Positions 16,393 through 24,849 of a stretch of DNA of 64,000 nucleotides are shown here, piece after piece; the first letter of the stretch is position 1, and the number at the start of each line of letters is the position of its first letter. Both the position numbers and the translations under genes were made by a program. The DNA is taken from NCBI GenBank assembly GCA_016700175.1, contig CP065003.1, positions 4,288,001 through 4,352,000 of the forward strand, written 5' to 3'. Source of the stretch: Acidobacteriota bacterium. Lineage in GTDB: Bacteria; Acidobacteriota; Blastocatellia; Pyrinomonadales; Pyrinomonadaceae. The notes beneath the pieces were generated by a model that was given only the letters and a program-made list of their open reading frames with translations, was not told where the DNA came from and did not search any database.

Positions 16393-17661
16393 TTATTGCG
16401 CTTTGTTCGAAGGCACGTGATACGGCCGACCTTTCTTCGGCGCCCTCGCGGCCATCGCCTTTCCCTCCGCGGTCGTCCAGGGGATGCCGTAGAACAGCCC
16501 GCCTGCGGGATCAACCGCCAGGCGGTGATCGATCTCGGTACCGCCCGCCGGTATCTCCATATCGATCAGCGCCGCCTTGTAGAAAAGGTTGATGTTGCCG
16601 CTGGTCTGTTCCGGATGCGGCACAAGCCCGTTCCGATCGACCTTGAACCTGAATGTCCTGTACGTCACCCCGTTTGCAACGACCGAGCACTCCCAGTCGC
16701 CCGGCGTGTCCTCGACCTTGATCGGAGGTTTCGAATACTCGCCTTCGCGGGTGTGAAGCGGAAGCTTGAAGGTCAGTCCCACGAACTCCACCTGGTCCTT
16801 GTAGGCCGATCCGGTCTTGTATTGCGCGGCCAGACGGTCGGTATAGATGCCCACCTCCCTTCGCGACTGGTCTTCGTTCATATTTACCCTGTCGTAGTTC
16901 AGCGTGACCTTGTTGCCGTTCACGGAGCACCGCGCGAAGGGATTGCTCGGCATTCTCGTCTGTTCATCCGGCGAGTAGGTCGTGTAGATATAAAGGTCCC
17001 CGAACGTCGGCGAGCCGAAGTTGTCTATCGGCTTTTTGAAATAGCCGCCCGAGATATTCGACTGCACGAAGTACGCGATCGCGACTGCCGCCTCGTTATG
17101 GCGCTCGATGTAGTAATCCGAAACGTCAGGCTGCGGATTCGTAGTGGAGCCCCGGACTTTTGTCGCCCGGTACACGTTGATCTGATACGTCCTCACCTTC
17201 GTCTCCTGGTCCGTATCGCCGTCGATGAAGCTTATCTCCACCTGGAACTTGCCGGTCCCCTTGATCACCGCCTTCTCGTCAAAGCATCGGAGTCCCGCGG
17301 TCATGAAATCTTCGTAATTCAGGTCCCGGCCGCGCCTCTGTGTCTCGTTCCGAAGGCCTATGTCCGTCGCCTTCGTGTAAACTTCGCCTTCGCACCTTAC
17401 GTTCGAAACTTCTTTCCCTGCCTGCTTGACGACGACCCTGAGCGCGCTCCGCTGCGGGAAGGTCCCGATAATGCGAAGCGACGATTTCATATACCAGCCG
17501 ATGTCCTTCTGGAGTCTCGATGCGGCGTCGTATTCCTTAACCGGCTCGGCGTCGAAGAACGTCGCCCCGTCGTCCATCACCATCTGGCGCCCGGCTGTTT
17601 TCGCCGATGCTCCGGATGCCGCAATTGCAAAGACCAATACACACAACAAGATACGGTTCAC
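16393..17661 (-). CDS. Exported protein of unknown function
   Basis: 422 residues, GTG start at 17661 with GGGAGG 8 bp upstream, signal peptide about 1-20 (ASGASA). The rest is soluble and beta-rich with few recognisable motifs; segments such as DWECSVVANGVTYRTFRFKV and LFYGIPWTTAEGKAMAARAP suggest C-terminal Ig-like domains. No family is recognised. It lies between preT and preA but nothing in the sequence links it to pyrimidine metabolism. Confidence 0.7.
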   Translation of the reverse strand: MNRILLCVLVFAIAASGASAKTAGRQMVMDDGATFFDAEPVKEYDAASRLQKDIGWYMKSSLRIIGTFPQRSALRVVVKQAGKEVSNVRCEGEVYTKATDIGLRNETQRRGRDLNYEDFMTAGLRCFDEKAVIKGTGKFQVEISFIDGDTDQETKVRTYQINVYRATKVRGSTTNPQPDVSDYYIERHNEAAVAIAYFVQSNISGGYFKKPIDNFGSPTFGDLYIYTTYSPDEQTRMPSNPFARCSVNGNKVTLNYDRVNMNEDQSRREVGIYTDRLAAQYKTGSAYKDQVEFVGLTFKLPLHTREGEYSKPPIKVEDTPGDWECSVVANGVTYRTFRFKVDRNGLVPHPEQTSGNINLFYKAALIDMEIPAGGTEIDHRLAVDPAGGLFYGIPWTTAEGKAMAARAPKKGRPYHVPSNKAQ

Positions 17662-17734
17662 TAAGTTATCCTCCCTGATTCGGATCGAATTTTAACTTGT
17701 AAAGGAAACGGCCACGGACCGCTTCCAGGAAATG

Positions 17735-17880
17735 GGAGAAAGGGACACAGAGAACACGGATGAAGAAAGTTCACTCTTGCCTCCGGCAAACGACCAAAGC
17801 TCACTGAGTACTCGCTACTATCATATCCTCATCTATCTGTGTTAGTCCGTGTCCTCTCTCTCCTCTCTTCGTGAAATTCG
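17735..17880. repeat. CACGGATT/CACGAATT-type repeat at the 3' end of preT
   Basis: GGGACACAGAGAACACGGATG (as two parts GGGACACAGAG and AACACGGATG) at about 17740-17762 and the inverted text CTGTGTTAGTCCGTGTCC at 17838-17856, followed by CTTCGTGAAATTCGTAAC at 17868-17885. The last part is translated as the C-terminus of PreT. Confidence 0.65.
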
Positions 17881-19416
17881 TAACAAACCCCCGGCTCCCG
17901 CGAAAGAGACCGTCTCGCCCGTCAGCTTCTCGTGGATCGCCATCGCCGCCAGTTTGCCCGCCTGCGAGGCATCAACCGCTTCCTTCCCGCCGTTGACGCA
18001 GTCGCCGCCGGCGAAGACGTTTTCGCGTGAGGTCATACGGTTGATATCTATTTTCACACGGCCTTTCTCGTCGGTCTCGAGCCCGATTGATCCGAAGAAC
18101 GCGCCCTGCTTCTGCTGGCCGATCGCCTTAATCACCATCCCGCAGGGAATCGTGTACTCCTCGTCTGAGCCGTCGTTCCTTCTGCACCGCAGCGCCTCGA
18201 CGCGGCCGTTCCCTTCGATCCCGACCGGCGAAGCGTGCCAGACGAACTCGATACCGTCCTTCTTTGCCAAATCGTACTCATAATCGTACGCGGAAATATG
18301 CTCGCGGCCCCTTCGGTAGACCATCATCACCTTCTTCGCGCCCAGCCTTTTTGCCTGCGTCACGGCGTCGATCGCCGTGTTTCCTGCGCCTATGACGGCC
18401 ACCGTGTCGGCGAGCGGGGCCGACTCCCAGTCGCGTGTCTTGACGCGCTCGATGAACGACAGCGCATCGATCACTCCTTCGAGATCCTCGCCGGGAATGT
18501 TCAGGTCGTTGGTATCTCCGAGGCCGATACCGAGGAAGACGGCGTCCGCTCGCTCACAAAGGTCTTCGAATGAAACGAAGTGCTGAGTACTGAGTGCTGA
18601 GTACTGAGCGTCTTCCGAGTGATGAGTGATGAGTGATGAGTGATGAGGGGCACTGGAGGACTGAGGACCGAGGACCGAGGACTGAGCGGCGTCTCCGTCC
18701 TGATTTCTGATTTCTGACTCCTGACTTCCACGATGCCCGTCGCTCGCGCTCCATGTTCCGATTCCGGTCTCCGGTCTCCGGTCTCCCGTCTCCTCGGCAG
18801 CTACCGCCGTATTCACAACGATCTCGACTCCAAGGCTCTCGACCAGCGCGACCTCCGCCAGCGAGTCCTTCTGAGTCATCTTGTACTCGGCCATTCCGTA
18901 TGTATCGAGCCCGCCCGCCAGCGGCTTCTTTTCGTATATCGTGACCTTGTAGCCGAGCCTTGCCAGATAAGTCGCACACGAGAGTCCCGCGGGACCCGAA
19001 CCGACGATCGCCACCGACATTCCGTTCGGCTCGCCCGCTTCGAAGATGTGCTTTCCCGAGGTCGTCACGTGTTCTGTAGCGTATCTCTGGAGCCTCCCGA
19101 TCTCGATCGGCTTCTCGACAAGTGTTTTTTCAACGCAGGCGCCTTCGCAGAGCGCTTCGACCGGGCAGACGCGGGCACAAGTCGAACCGATCGGGTTCGC
19201 GTCGAATATAACCCTGGCGGCGCCCTTGAGATTGTCGGTCGCGATCTTCCTTATGAACGAGGGAACGTCGATGTGGGTCGGGCAGGCACGCGTGCACGGC
19301 GCGTCGTAACAGAACAGACAGCGGTTCGACTCGACCTTCGCCTCCGCTTTGGTCATCAGCGGATCGATCGGCGAGAAGTTCTTCTCGATCTGATCTTTGG
19401 GGAGCTTCTTCGTCAT
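17842..19416 (-). CDS. preT: Dihydropyrimidine dehydrogenase subunit PreT with a repeat-encoded internal insertion
   Basis: 524 residues. Residues about 33-95 carry two Cys clusters (CLFCYDAPCTRACP and CARVCPVEALCEGAC) for 4Fe-4S centres; AIVGSGPAGLSCATYLARLG (136-155) binds FAD; VAVIGAGNTAIDAV (about 339-352) binds NAD(P)H; NVFAGGDCVNG closes the second FAD site. It passes NADH electrons to PreA. Residues about 207-280 are an in-frame insertion with no counterpart in the family: EETGDRRPETG, AQSSVLGPQSSS, HHSSLITHHS and QYSALSTQHF are direct translations of four heptad repeat types. The normal sequence joins again at VSFEDLCERADAVFLGIGLG. The last about 12 residues (ISRREEREDTD) are encoded by a CACGAATT element. 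Both additions keep the frame open, so the gene may still be functional. Confidence 0.9.
   Translation of the reverse strand: MTKKLPKDQIEKNFSPIDPLMTKAEAKVESNRCLFCYDAPCTRACPTHIDVPSFIRKIATDNLKGAARVIFDANPIGSTCARVCPVEALCEGACVEKTLVEKPIEIGRLQRYATEHVTTSGKHIFEAGEPNGMSVAIVGSGPAGLSCATYLARLGYKVTIYEKKPLAGGLDTYGMAEYKMTQKDSLAEVALVESLGVEIVVNTAVAAEETGDRRPETGIGTWSASDGHRGSQESEIRNQDGDAAQSSVLGPQSSSAPHHSSLITHHSEDAQYSALSTQHFVSFEDLCERADAVFLGIGLGDTNDLNIPGEDLEGVIDALSFIERVKTRDWESAPLADTVAVIGAGNTAIDAVTQAKRLGAKKVMMVYRRGREHISAYDYEYDLAKKDGIEFVWHASPVGIEGNGRVEALRCRRNDGSDEEYTIPCGMVIKAIGQQKQGAFFGSIGLETDEKGRVKIDINRMTSRENVFAGGDCVNGGKEAVDASQAGKLAAMAIHEKLTGETVSFAGAGGLLRISRREEREDTD
18577..18798. repeat. Mosaic heptad insertion inside preT
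   Basis: About 222 bp of consecutive 7-bp units. In coding orientation: GGAGACG, GGAGACC, GGAGACC, GGAATCG; then GTCAGGA, GTCAGAA, ATCAGAA, ATCAGGA; then GTCCTCG, GTCCTCG, GTCCTCA, GTCCTCC; then CTCATCA four times; then CTCAGTA, CTCAGCA, CTCAGTA, CTCAGCA. All are types found elsewhere in the window as intergenic arrays. The insertion is oriented so that the TGA of each unit is on the non-coding strand. Confidence 0.95.
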
Positions 19417-19566
19417 CCTTTTACGTGCTTTCTTTGCGGCCCTTTGCGCCTTGGCGTCTTTGCGGGAGGTCTTTTTCTGTCGCGATTCGTTTACAGAAGG
19501 TGAATGAGGTTCTCGCCAAGTCGCAAAGCCGCAGAGATCCGCAAAGGAAACTCACTATTCGACACT

Positions 19567-19911
19567 CAGTCCTCAGTCCCTTCTACTCAGTACTCGATCG
19601 TAGCCCTCCCTGACGGTCGGGCTTCGGACACGTCTCAGTCCTCAGTCCTTTCTACTCAGTACTCGATCGTAGCCCTCCCTGACGGTCGGGCTTCGGACAC
19701 GTCTCAGTCCTCAGTCCTTTCTACTCGGTACTCGATCGCAGCCCTCCCTGACGGTCGGGATTCGGACACGTCTCAGTCCTCAGTCCTTTCTACTCAGTAC
19801 TCGATCGCAGCCCTCCCTGACGGTCGGGCTTCGGACACGTCTCAGTCCTCAGTCCTTTCTACTCAGTACTCGATCGTAGCCCTCCGTGACGGTCGGGCTT
19901 CGGACACGGCG
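19567..19911. repeat. Five tandem copies of a 69-bp composite unit
   Basis: Units start at 19567, 19636, 19705, 19774 and 19843 with only a few substitutions. Each holds about 38 bp of heptads (CTCAGTC, CTCAGTC, CTTTCTA, CTCAGTA, CTCGATC) plus the 31-bp dispersed sequence, here reverse-complemented (AGCCCTCCCTGACGGTCGGG then CTTCGGACACG). Because 69 is divisible by 3 a long open frame crosses it, but it has no coding support. It fills most of the gene-free interval 19417-20121 with the next feature. Confidence 0.95.
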
Positions 19912-19936
19912 GCGACGAACCTGCACCACTATAGAC

Positions 19937-20131
19937 AGCTCACTGCTTACTGCTCACCGCTCACTGCTCACCGCTCACCGCTCACTGCTTACAGCTCACT
20001 GCTTACAGCTCACTGCTTACTGCTCACCGCTCACCGCTCACTGCTCACTGCTCACTGCTCACTGCTCACCGCTCACTGCTCACTGCTCACTGCTCACCGC
20101 TCACTGCTCACCGCTCACCGCTCACTGCTCA
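19937..20131. repeat. Long heptad array (GCTCACT/GCTCACC) running into the ridA stop codon
   Basis: About 27 consecutive 7-bp units alternate between GCTCACT, GCTCACC and GCTTACT/GCTTACA. On the minus strand the unit is AGTGAGC, and one copy supplies the TGA of the RidA gene (20122-20124). Confidence 0.95.
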
Positions 20132-20508
20132 GCGTCCGCCTCTATCTCAACCAGCATCCTCGGATCTATCAACGCCGAGACCTCGACCATCGTCGTCGCA
20201 GGCATTATCCCCTTGAAAAACTCGCCGTGGGCGCGCCCGTATTCCTCCCAGCGCGAGATGTCGGTGACGAACATACGTGTCCGGACGACGTGCTCGAGCG
20301 AGGCGTCGAGCGCGAGCAATGCCTTCTCGATGTTCCTGATCGTCTGGACGGTCTGCATATAAGCATCGCCCTCGCCCACGATGTTGCCGTCGGCATCCGT
20401 CGCGGTCGTCCCCGTGACGTAGATCCTCTCGCCAACGCGGACCGCCCGCGAATAGCCGACGATCGACTCCCACTTCTGCCCGGATGAATAAGTTCTTCTC
20501 TCTTTCAT
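20122..20508 (-). CDS. RidA/YjgF-family protein (Rid/RutC-like)
   Basis: 128 residues with the chorismate-mutase-like Rid fold: SSGQKWESIVGYSRAVRVGE, IYVTGTTATDADGNI, AYMQTVQTIRNIEKAL, and the MPATTMVEVSALIDPRMLVE strand. The catalytic Arg of RidA (before MFVTD) is represented by VVRTRMFVTDISRWEEYG. Family members hydrolyse enamines or imines or, in RutC, aminoacrylate-type intermediates; placement within the pyrimidine cluster favours removal of a reactive intermediate, though this is inference. The C-terminus EIEADAEQ and its stop come from the GCTCACT heptad array. Confidence 0.88.
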   Translation of the reverse strand: MKERRTYSSGQKWESIVGYSRAVRVGERIYVTGTTATDADGNIVGEGDAYMQTVQTIRNIEKALLALDASLEHVVRTRMFVTDISRWEEYGRAHGEFFKGIMPATTMVEVSALIDPRMLVEIEADAEQ

Positions 20509-20593
20509 GTTAGTAGGCCACGAATTTCACGAGTCTCACGAATCAAGCCGGGCCAGGAACCACGGCCATTAGTGCAATTCGTGAAATTCGTGG
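20509..20593. repeat. CACGAATT element between ridA and the lipoprotein gene
   Basis: Units CCACGAATTTCACGAGTC and TCACGAATC at 20518-20545 and the inverted text GCAATTCGTGAAATTCGTGG at 20574-20593. The right edge directly adjoins the lipoprotein stop codon, giving TAG-CCACGAATTTC on the minus strand. Confidence 0.8.
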
Positions 20594-21499
20594 CTAATTC
20601 TCTTTATCCACTTTTCTGAAGCGGCCGTCAGTGAACTTGTAGGTCACCCATTTGTCCGTTACCTTGCCCTGTCCGGGGTGACCTTCTATTTCTTCGTCAA
20701 TATACGGATGCCTGAGCGTCTTCGTCTCGGGATCGAATTCAAAAAGTCGGATCGGCCGCTCTTTTCGGTCGACGACCGTAAAGAAGTCGTACTCGATCCA
20801 GAGTTCACCGCTCAGACCTTCTTCGGTCTCAAAGACCTTGACCTCCCTTTTGAGCTTGTTGCCATCGATCTTCATTGCCTCAATCGCCTGAGCATTCAGC
20901 GAAGTGGAGGCGATCATCGTGAAGTTTCCGAAGTATAATGGCCCATCTTTCACTTCCATCTGAAATATCTGATGGAAGAAGGGCTGGCCGCCTTTCGATC
21001 GGTCAGGATCCTCGACGATCACCCTGACTTTCCCATCGCTCCCGACAAACTGAACGACCTTCTCGTGAAACCTCATCGTCCCGCCGCTCATATCGTCCCA
21101 CGAGTAGAACCTGAGCTTGCCGTCGGGCGAGGTCGCGACCGCCATTTCCTTGCTGAGCCCGGGGAATCCGTACTCGAGCACTTCTTTCCGCGTTCCGTTT
21201 CTACGGAGCAACTCCTTGATCTCTTTATTCAGATCTTCGAGTTTCGTCCCGTCTCGGGGATCTCGGGACTGGCTGAGGTCCCAGAACCTCTGAAGCCTCT
21301 CGACGATCATCTTTTCGAGCTCGGCAGGTGTCGGGTCCTTTTGCATTGAGACCGCCTGCGCTGGGGCCGAAGCCGCCCGATCTGCCGCCCCGTTTTCGAC
21401 CGCAACCGAACAACCCGCCAAGCAGAGATGGACCATCACCGCACCCGCCAAGCCGAATCTACGCAACCTCCCTCTCAAATCCGTGTTCATCCCCTCCAT
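20594..21499 (-). CDS. Putative lipoprotein of unknown function
   Basis: 301 residues. A lipobox (VHLCLAGC, Cys near residue 30) preceded by a positively charged start (RGRLRRFGLAGAVM) predicts a lipoprotein. The mature part has a helical stretch (PTPAELEKMIVERLQRFWDL) and a beta-rich domain (KLRFYSWDDMSGGTMRFHEK, VKVFETEEGLSGELWIEYDF). I recognise no family. The exact start is unresolved: ATGs at 21499 and 21490 are both in frame and a GGAGGGG lies too close to the second. Its TAG stop abuts a CACGAATT element base-precisely. Confidence 0.7.
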   Translation of the reverse strand: MEGMNTDLRGRLRRFGLAGAVMVHLCLAGCSVAVENGAADRAASAPAQAVSMQKDPTPAELEKMIVERLQRFWDLSQSRDPRDGTKLEDLNKEIKELLRRNGTRKEVLEYGFPGLSKEMAVATSPDGKLRFYSWDDMSGGTMRFHEKVVQFVGSDGKVRVIVEDPDRSKGGQPFFHQIFQMEVKDGPLYFGNFTMIASTSLNAQAIEAMKIDGNKLKREVKVFETEEGLSGELWIEYDFFTVVDRKERPIRLFEFDPETKTLRHPYIDEEIEGHPGQGKVTDKWVTYKFTDGRFRKVDKEN

Positions 21500-21514
21500 C
21501 CGTGGCTAATTCTC

Positions 21515-22384
21515 CTAATCCGCGACGAGCGAATCGTACGTGTCCGGCCGGCGGTCCCGGAAGAACTGCCAGGTGTTTCTCACCTCGCGGATCTTCTCCA
21601 TGTCCAGGTCGGCGACGACAAGCTCGTCCTTGTCCCTCGAAGCTTCCGCGATGATCTGCCCGCGCGGGTCGCAGAAATAGCTCTGCCCGTAAAACTCGCC
21701 TATGTCCCACGGCTGTTCGTGCCCGACGCGGTTGATAGCTCCGACGAAATATCCGTTCGCGACCGCGTGCGCAGGCTGTTCCAGCTTCCAGAGGTATTCC
21801 GAAAGCCCGGCGACCGTCGCCGAGGGATTGAACACGATCTCGGCTCCGTTAAGCCCCAGCACCCTTGCGCCTTCGGGGAAATGGCGGTCGTAGCATATGT
21901 AAACGCCGATCCTAGCGAATGCCGTGTCGAAGCAGGGATAGCCCAGGTTTCCGGGACGGAAGTAGAACTTCTCCCAGAATCCGGGCGCCACGTGCGGGAT
22001 GTGGTTCTTTCGATACTTGCCCAAATACTGGCCGTCGGCGTCGATCACAGCCGCCGCGTTGTAGTAGATCCCGGACATCTCCTCTTCGTAGATCGGCACG
22101 ATCAACACCATCCCGTGCTCTTTCGCGACATCCTGCATAAGCTTCACGGTCGGGCCGTCGGGGATCTTTTCGACCGCCTCGTACCAGCGGGTCTGCTGTT
22201 CGGCGCAGAAGTACGGTGCGGTGAAGATCTCCTGGAAGCAAAGGATCTGGACGCCCTTCGACGCGGCTTCCTCGACGAATTTCATCTGGTTGTCGATGTT
22301 CGCCTTCCGGATCTCCTCGATCGGCGCATCGGTCGGCGCCGCGTTATGGGCTTGAATGAGCCCGCATTTGACTGTTCTGCTCAT
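21515..22384 (-). CDS. Nitrilase-superfamily hydrolase, probable beta-ureidopropionase
   Basis: 289 residues. The nitrilase triad is visible: Glu in ILCFQEIFTAPYF (about residue 52), Lys in GKYRKNHIPH (about 125), and Cys in IGVYICYDRHFPEGARVLGL (about 160). The flanking text (CAEQQTRWYEAVEKIPDGPT, PGFWEKFYFRPGNLGYPCFD) resembles N-carbamoyl-beta-alanine/N-carbamoylputrescine amidohydrolases. With dihydropyrimidinase and PreTA in the same cluster the best reading is release of beta-alanine (or beta-aminoisobutyrate), CO2 and ammonia from the ureido acid. N-carbamoylputrescine hydrolysis is the main alternative. Confidence 0.88.
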   Translation of the reverse strand: MSRTVKCGLIQAHNAAPTDAPIEEIRKANIDNQMKFVEEAASKGVQILCFQEIFTAPYFCAEQQTRWYEAVEKIPDGPTVKLMQDVAKEHGMVLIVPIYEEEMSGIYYNAAAVIDADGQYLGKYRKNHIPHVAPGFWEKFYFRPGNLGYPCFDTAFARIGVYICYDRHFPEGARVLGLNGAEIVFNPSATVAGLSEYLWKLEQPAHAVANGYFVGAINRVGHEQPWDIGEFYGQSYFCDPRGQIIAEASRDKDELVVADLDMEKIREVRNTWQFFRDRRPDTYDSLVAD

Positions 22385-22399
22385 ATTTCTAAATAAACA

Positions 22400-22480
22400 G
22401 GGATGAAGGGGATAAAGGAGATAAAAAAGCCACGAATTACACGGATTTCACGGAAAAGAGGCCACGAATTTCACGAATTG
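22400..22480. repeat. CACGAATT element upstream of the nitrilase gene
   Basis: CCACGAATTACACGGATTTC at 22430-22449 and CCACGAATTTCACGAATTGC at 22462-22481 are two copies in the same orientation, followed by an unremarkable stretch to 22586. Confidence 0.75.
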
Positions 22481-22586
22481 CACAAATTGCGGTTGCGCCT
22501 GTGTTGTATCCCGAATGACATTCAGCACTTAGATCTTCTGGCTCCAGCTATCCCCTTTACCCCCTTCATCCTTGTTCAAAACTCCC

Positions 22587-24056
22587 TCAACTCATCCAGT
22601 TCGTACGCGCTTCCGGGTTCCACTTCGTCGTCGTCTTCTTCAGCTTCGTCCAGAACTCGATCGAGCTCTTGCCCGTGATGTCGTTCGCTCCGAACCTCGA
22701 CTCGTTCCAGCCTCCGAAAGAGAAAGGCTCCCTCGGAACCGGGACGCCGATGTTCACACCGATCATTCCGGCGCTCGCCCTTTCGATTATGTAACGCGCA
22801 AGTCCTCCGCTCTGGGTGAAGACCGCCGCGGCGTTCCCGTACGGGTTCGCGTTCTCGATCTCGATCGCCTGGTCGACGTCGTCGGCGCGAATGATCGAGA
22901 TCACGGGACCGAAGATCTCTTCCTTCGCGACCGACATATCCGGCGTGACGCCGTCGATCACAGTCGGCCCAACGTATGTTCCGTTCTCTTTTCCGCGCAC
23001 GCGCGCCCGGCGGCCGTCCACAAGGATCTTAGCGCCCTTTTGCTCCGCATCGGTGATGTAGCCCTCGATCCGTTCCTTCGCCGCTTTCGAGATCACGGCG
23101 CCCAAATTCTCACCCGGTTTGATCTTCCTTGCTTCTTCGCAGATCTTGTCGATGATGCCGCTGACCTCGCCGACCGCGAGCATTGCCGATGCCGCCATGC
23201 ATCTCTGGCCTGCGCAGCCGGACATCGAAGCGGCGACGTTCGACGCCGTCATATCTGGGTTTGCGTCCGGAAGCACGAACAGGTGGTTCTTCGCGCCGCC
23301 GAGTGCTATGCATCGCTTCAGTGAGTTCGTAGCCTGGCGATATACGATCTTCGCCACTTTGGTCGATCCGACGAAACTGACGGCCTCAATGTCGGGATGC
23401 GTGCAGATCCCTTCCACGACCTCTTTCGCGCCGTTCACGACATTGAATACGCCCTTCGGAAGCCCCGCCTCTGTAAGGATCTCGGCCATTCTCTGGACCG
23501 AAAGCGGCACGAGTTCCGAGGGCTTTATTATCATCGTGTTCCCGAGCACGAGAGCGTTCGGCATAGTCCAGTTCGGGACCATCAGCGGGAAGTTGAACGG
23601 CACGATCGAAGCGACCACGCCGAGAGGGAAGTGCTCGGTCCGGCATTCCACACCCTTGCTGACTTCAAGGATCTCGCCGGAAACAAGCTGCGGCATCGAG
23701 CAGGCAAACTCTGTGAGCTCGATGCTCTTGTCCACTTCGGCGCGGGCCTCGTCGAGAGTCTTGCCGTTCTCCTCAGATACGAGTTCGGTCAGCTCGTCAA
23801 TGTATTTCTCCAAAAGATGGCGGTACCGGAAGAAGACCTGGACGCGCTCCTTGATCGGCGACTCGCTCCATTCCTTGAACGCGACCTTGGCGGACGCGAC
23901 CGCCCGGTTGAGTTCGCTGACGGTGGACAGAGGGACTTCCGAAAGTAGGTTTCCGTCGATCGGAGAGGTGACCTCGAGCGCGTCGCGCGACTCGCTTTCG
24001 AGGAACTCTCCGTTGATGAAATTGCGGACTTTGTCGTATTTCATGAGATTGGCCAC
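22587..24056 (-). CDS. mmsA: CoA-acylating methylmalonate/malonate-semialdehyde dehydrogenase
   Basis: 489 residues of the ALDH superfamily. Key segments: VASIVPFNFPLMVPNWTMPN, IIKPSELVPLSVQR, the SFVGSTKVAKIVYRQA nucleotide region, and the catalytic Cys in MSGCAGQRCMAASAMLAVGE. The CAGQRCMA context marks the CoA-dependent MmsA/IolA group rather than NAD-only ALDHs. It would convert malonate semialdehyde or methylmalonate semialdehyde to acetyl-CoA or propionyl-CoA, the end of uracil or thymine catabolism. The GTG at 24056 is supplied by a CACGAATTCGTGG repeat; the ATG at 24044 (MKYDKVRNFING) may be the true start. No ribosome site is seen for either. Confidence 0.92.
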   Translation of the reverse strand: MANLMKYDKVRNFINGEFLESESRDALEVTSPIDGNLLSEVPLSTVSELNRAVASAKVAFKEWSESPIKERVQVFFRYRHLLEKYIDELTELVSEENGKTLDEARAEVDKSIELTEFACSMPQLVSGEILEVSKGVECRTEHFPLGVVASIVPFNFPLMVPNWTMPNALVLGNTMIIKPSELVPLSVQRMAEILTEAGLPKGVFNVVNGAKEVVEGICTHPDIEAVSFVGSTKVAKIVYRQATNSLKRCIALGGAKNHLFVLPDANPDMTASNVAASMSGCAGQRCMAASAMLAVGEVSGIIDKICEEARKIKPGENLGAVISKAAKERIEGYITDAEQKGAKILVDGRRARVRGKENGTYVGPTVIDGVTPDMSVAKEEIFGPVISIIRADDVDQAIEIENANPYGNAAAVFTQSGGLARYIIERASAGMIGVNIGVPVPREPFSFGGWNESRFGANDITGKSSIEFWTKLKKTTTKWNPEARTNWMS

Positions 24057-24200
24057 GAATTACACGAATTACACGAATTTCACGAAGAAAGAGTGGACAC
24101 AGATGAACGCAGATGGATTAGATAAGGCGACTAGCGAAGATAAGTATTTTCTTTGCTATCCAAAAAAATCTGTGTTCATCTGTGTCAGTCTACAAAGTGA
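24046..24200. repeat. CACGAATT element upstream of mmsA
   Basis: A 9-bp periodic run CCACGAATT, ACACGAATT, ACACGAATT, TCACGAAG (24053-24087) is followed by TGGACACAGATGAACGCAGA and later the inverse TGTGTTCATCTGTGTCAG (about 24171-24188). Confidence 0.85.
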
Positions 24201-24225
24201 AATCCAACCGACTCTTGGGGCTTCA

Positions 24226-24303
24226 ACCCGCATCAGTTGCCCCCCGCTTCAGCGGGGGGATACAGATGCCCCACCACATGTCTCGGGGCTTCAGCCCCGC
24301 ATT
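24226..24303. repeat. REP-like hairpins downstream of the transposase
   Basis: Palindromes CCCCCCGCTTCAGCGGGGGG (24240-24259) and CGGGGCTTCAGCCCCG (24284-24299) are preceded by a partial GGGGCTTCAACCC. The flanking CATCAGTTGC recurs with the hairpin at 32.8 kb. Confidence 0.8.
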
Positions 24304-24726
24304 CTAATTGAAACCGGCCCTTCGAAGGAAGGCGCGGAATTCATCGCTGAACTTAACCTTCTTGTGGTGCTCTTCTTGACGCAGTATATATCGCCGTACC
24401 TTCTCGATCTGATCTTTGCAGACGGAAACCGCAAAATAGTCCCGCTGCCAACCGAACCTGAACTTTGAAAGCTTCGACTTGTTGATCCATGCCGAGGACT
24501 CGCCTTTCAAAAGCTGAACGCATTCTCCAAGCGACTGTCCTGGGTTGAGCGAAATCAGACAATGTACGTGATCTTTGTGACCTCCGATCACGTCGATGTG
24601 AATTCCTTTGGACTCAGCATTCGTCTTGATGTGTTCAAAGACCTTCAGTCTGATCTGTTTATGAAGATATGGTTGACGGTTCTTGGTGGACCACACGACG
24701 TGGACCCACACTTTTACATATGGCAT
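24304..24726 (-). mobile_element. tnpA: IS200/IS605-family Y1 transposase (TnpA-like)
   Basis: 140 residues. The single-strand HUH transposase signature is present: H-V-H in GGHKDHVHCLISLNPGQS (residues about 48-65) and the Tyr of KVRRYILRQEEHHKKVKF (about residue 112). It begins VWVHVVWSTKNRQPYL, typical of the stand-alone IS200-like TnpA group common in Bacteroidota and Acidobacteriota. No TnpB partner is present. Hairpins lie on both sides (24240-24299 and 24782-24842), compatible with the subterminal stem-loops recognised by such enzymes. Whether it mobilises itself or only the REP-like hairpins cannot be decided from sequence. Confidence 0.88.
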
Positions 24727-24849
24727 TAGTGTGTGAGGAGGCGCTGCGACTCTGCAGGGCCGGTCTAAAGTAAATTTCCGAGGACTTCGTTGGGAGGAAG
24801 TCCTAAATATTGGGGCTGCTGAAGACGCTAATGCGTCTTGGGCGACTCC
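24727..24849. repeat. Hairpins upstream of the transposase (candidate IS end)
   Basis: GGACTTCGTTGGGAGGAAGTCC (arms GGACTTC and GAAGTCC, about 24782-24804) and AAGACGC-TAAT-GCGTCTT (about 24825-24842) lie between the transposase start and the next gene. They could be the left-end hairpins of the IS. Confidence 0.55.

Noticed and set aside
19504..20487. A 327-codon open frame on the plus strand across the 69-bp and GCTCACT repeats
   Set aside because: It is open only because the 69-bp unit is a multiple of three and the TGA lies on the other strand; no ribosome site, no domain, and it overlaps ridA in antisense.
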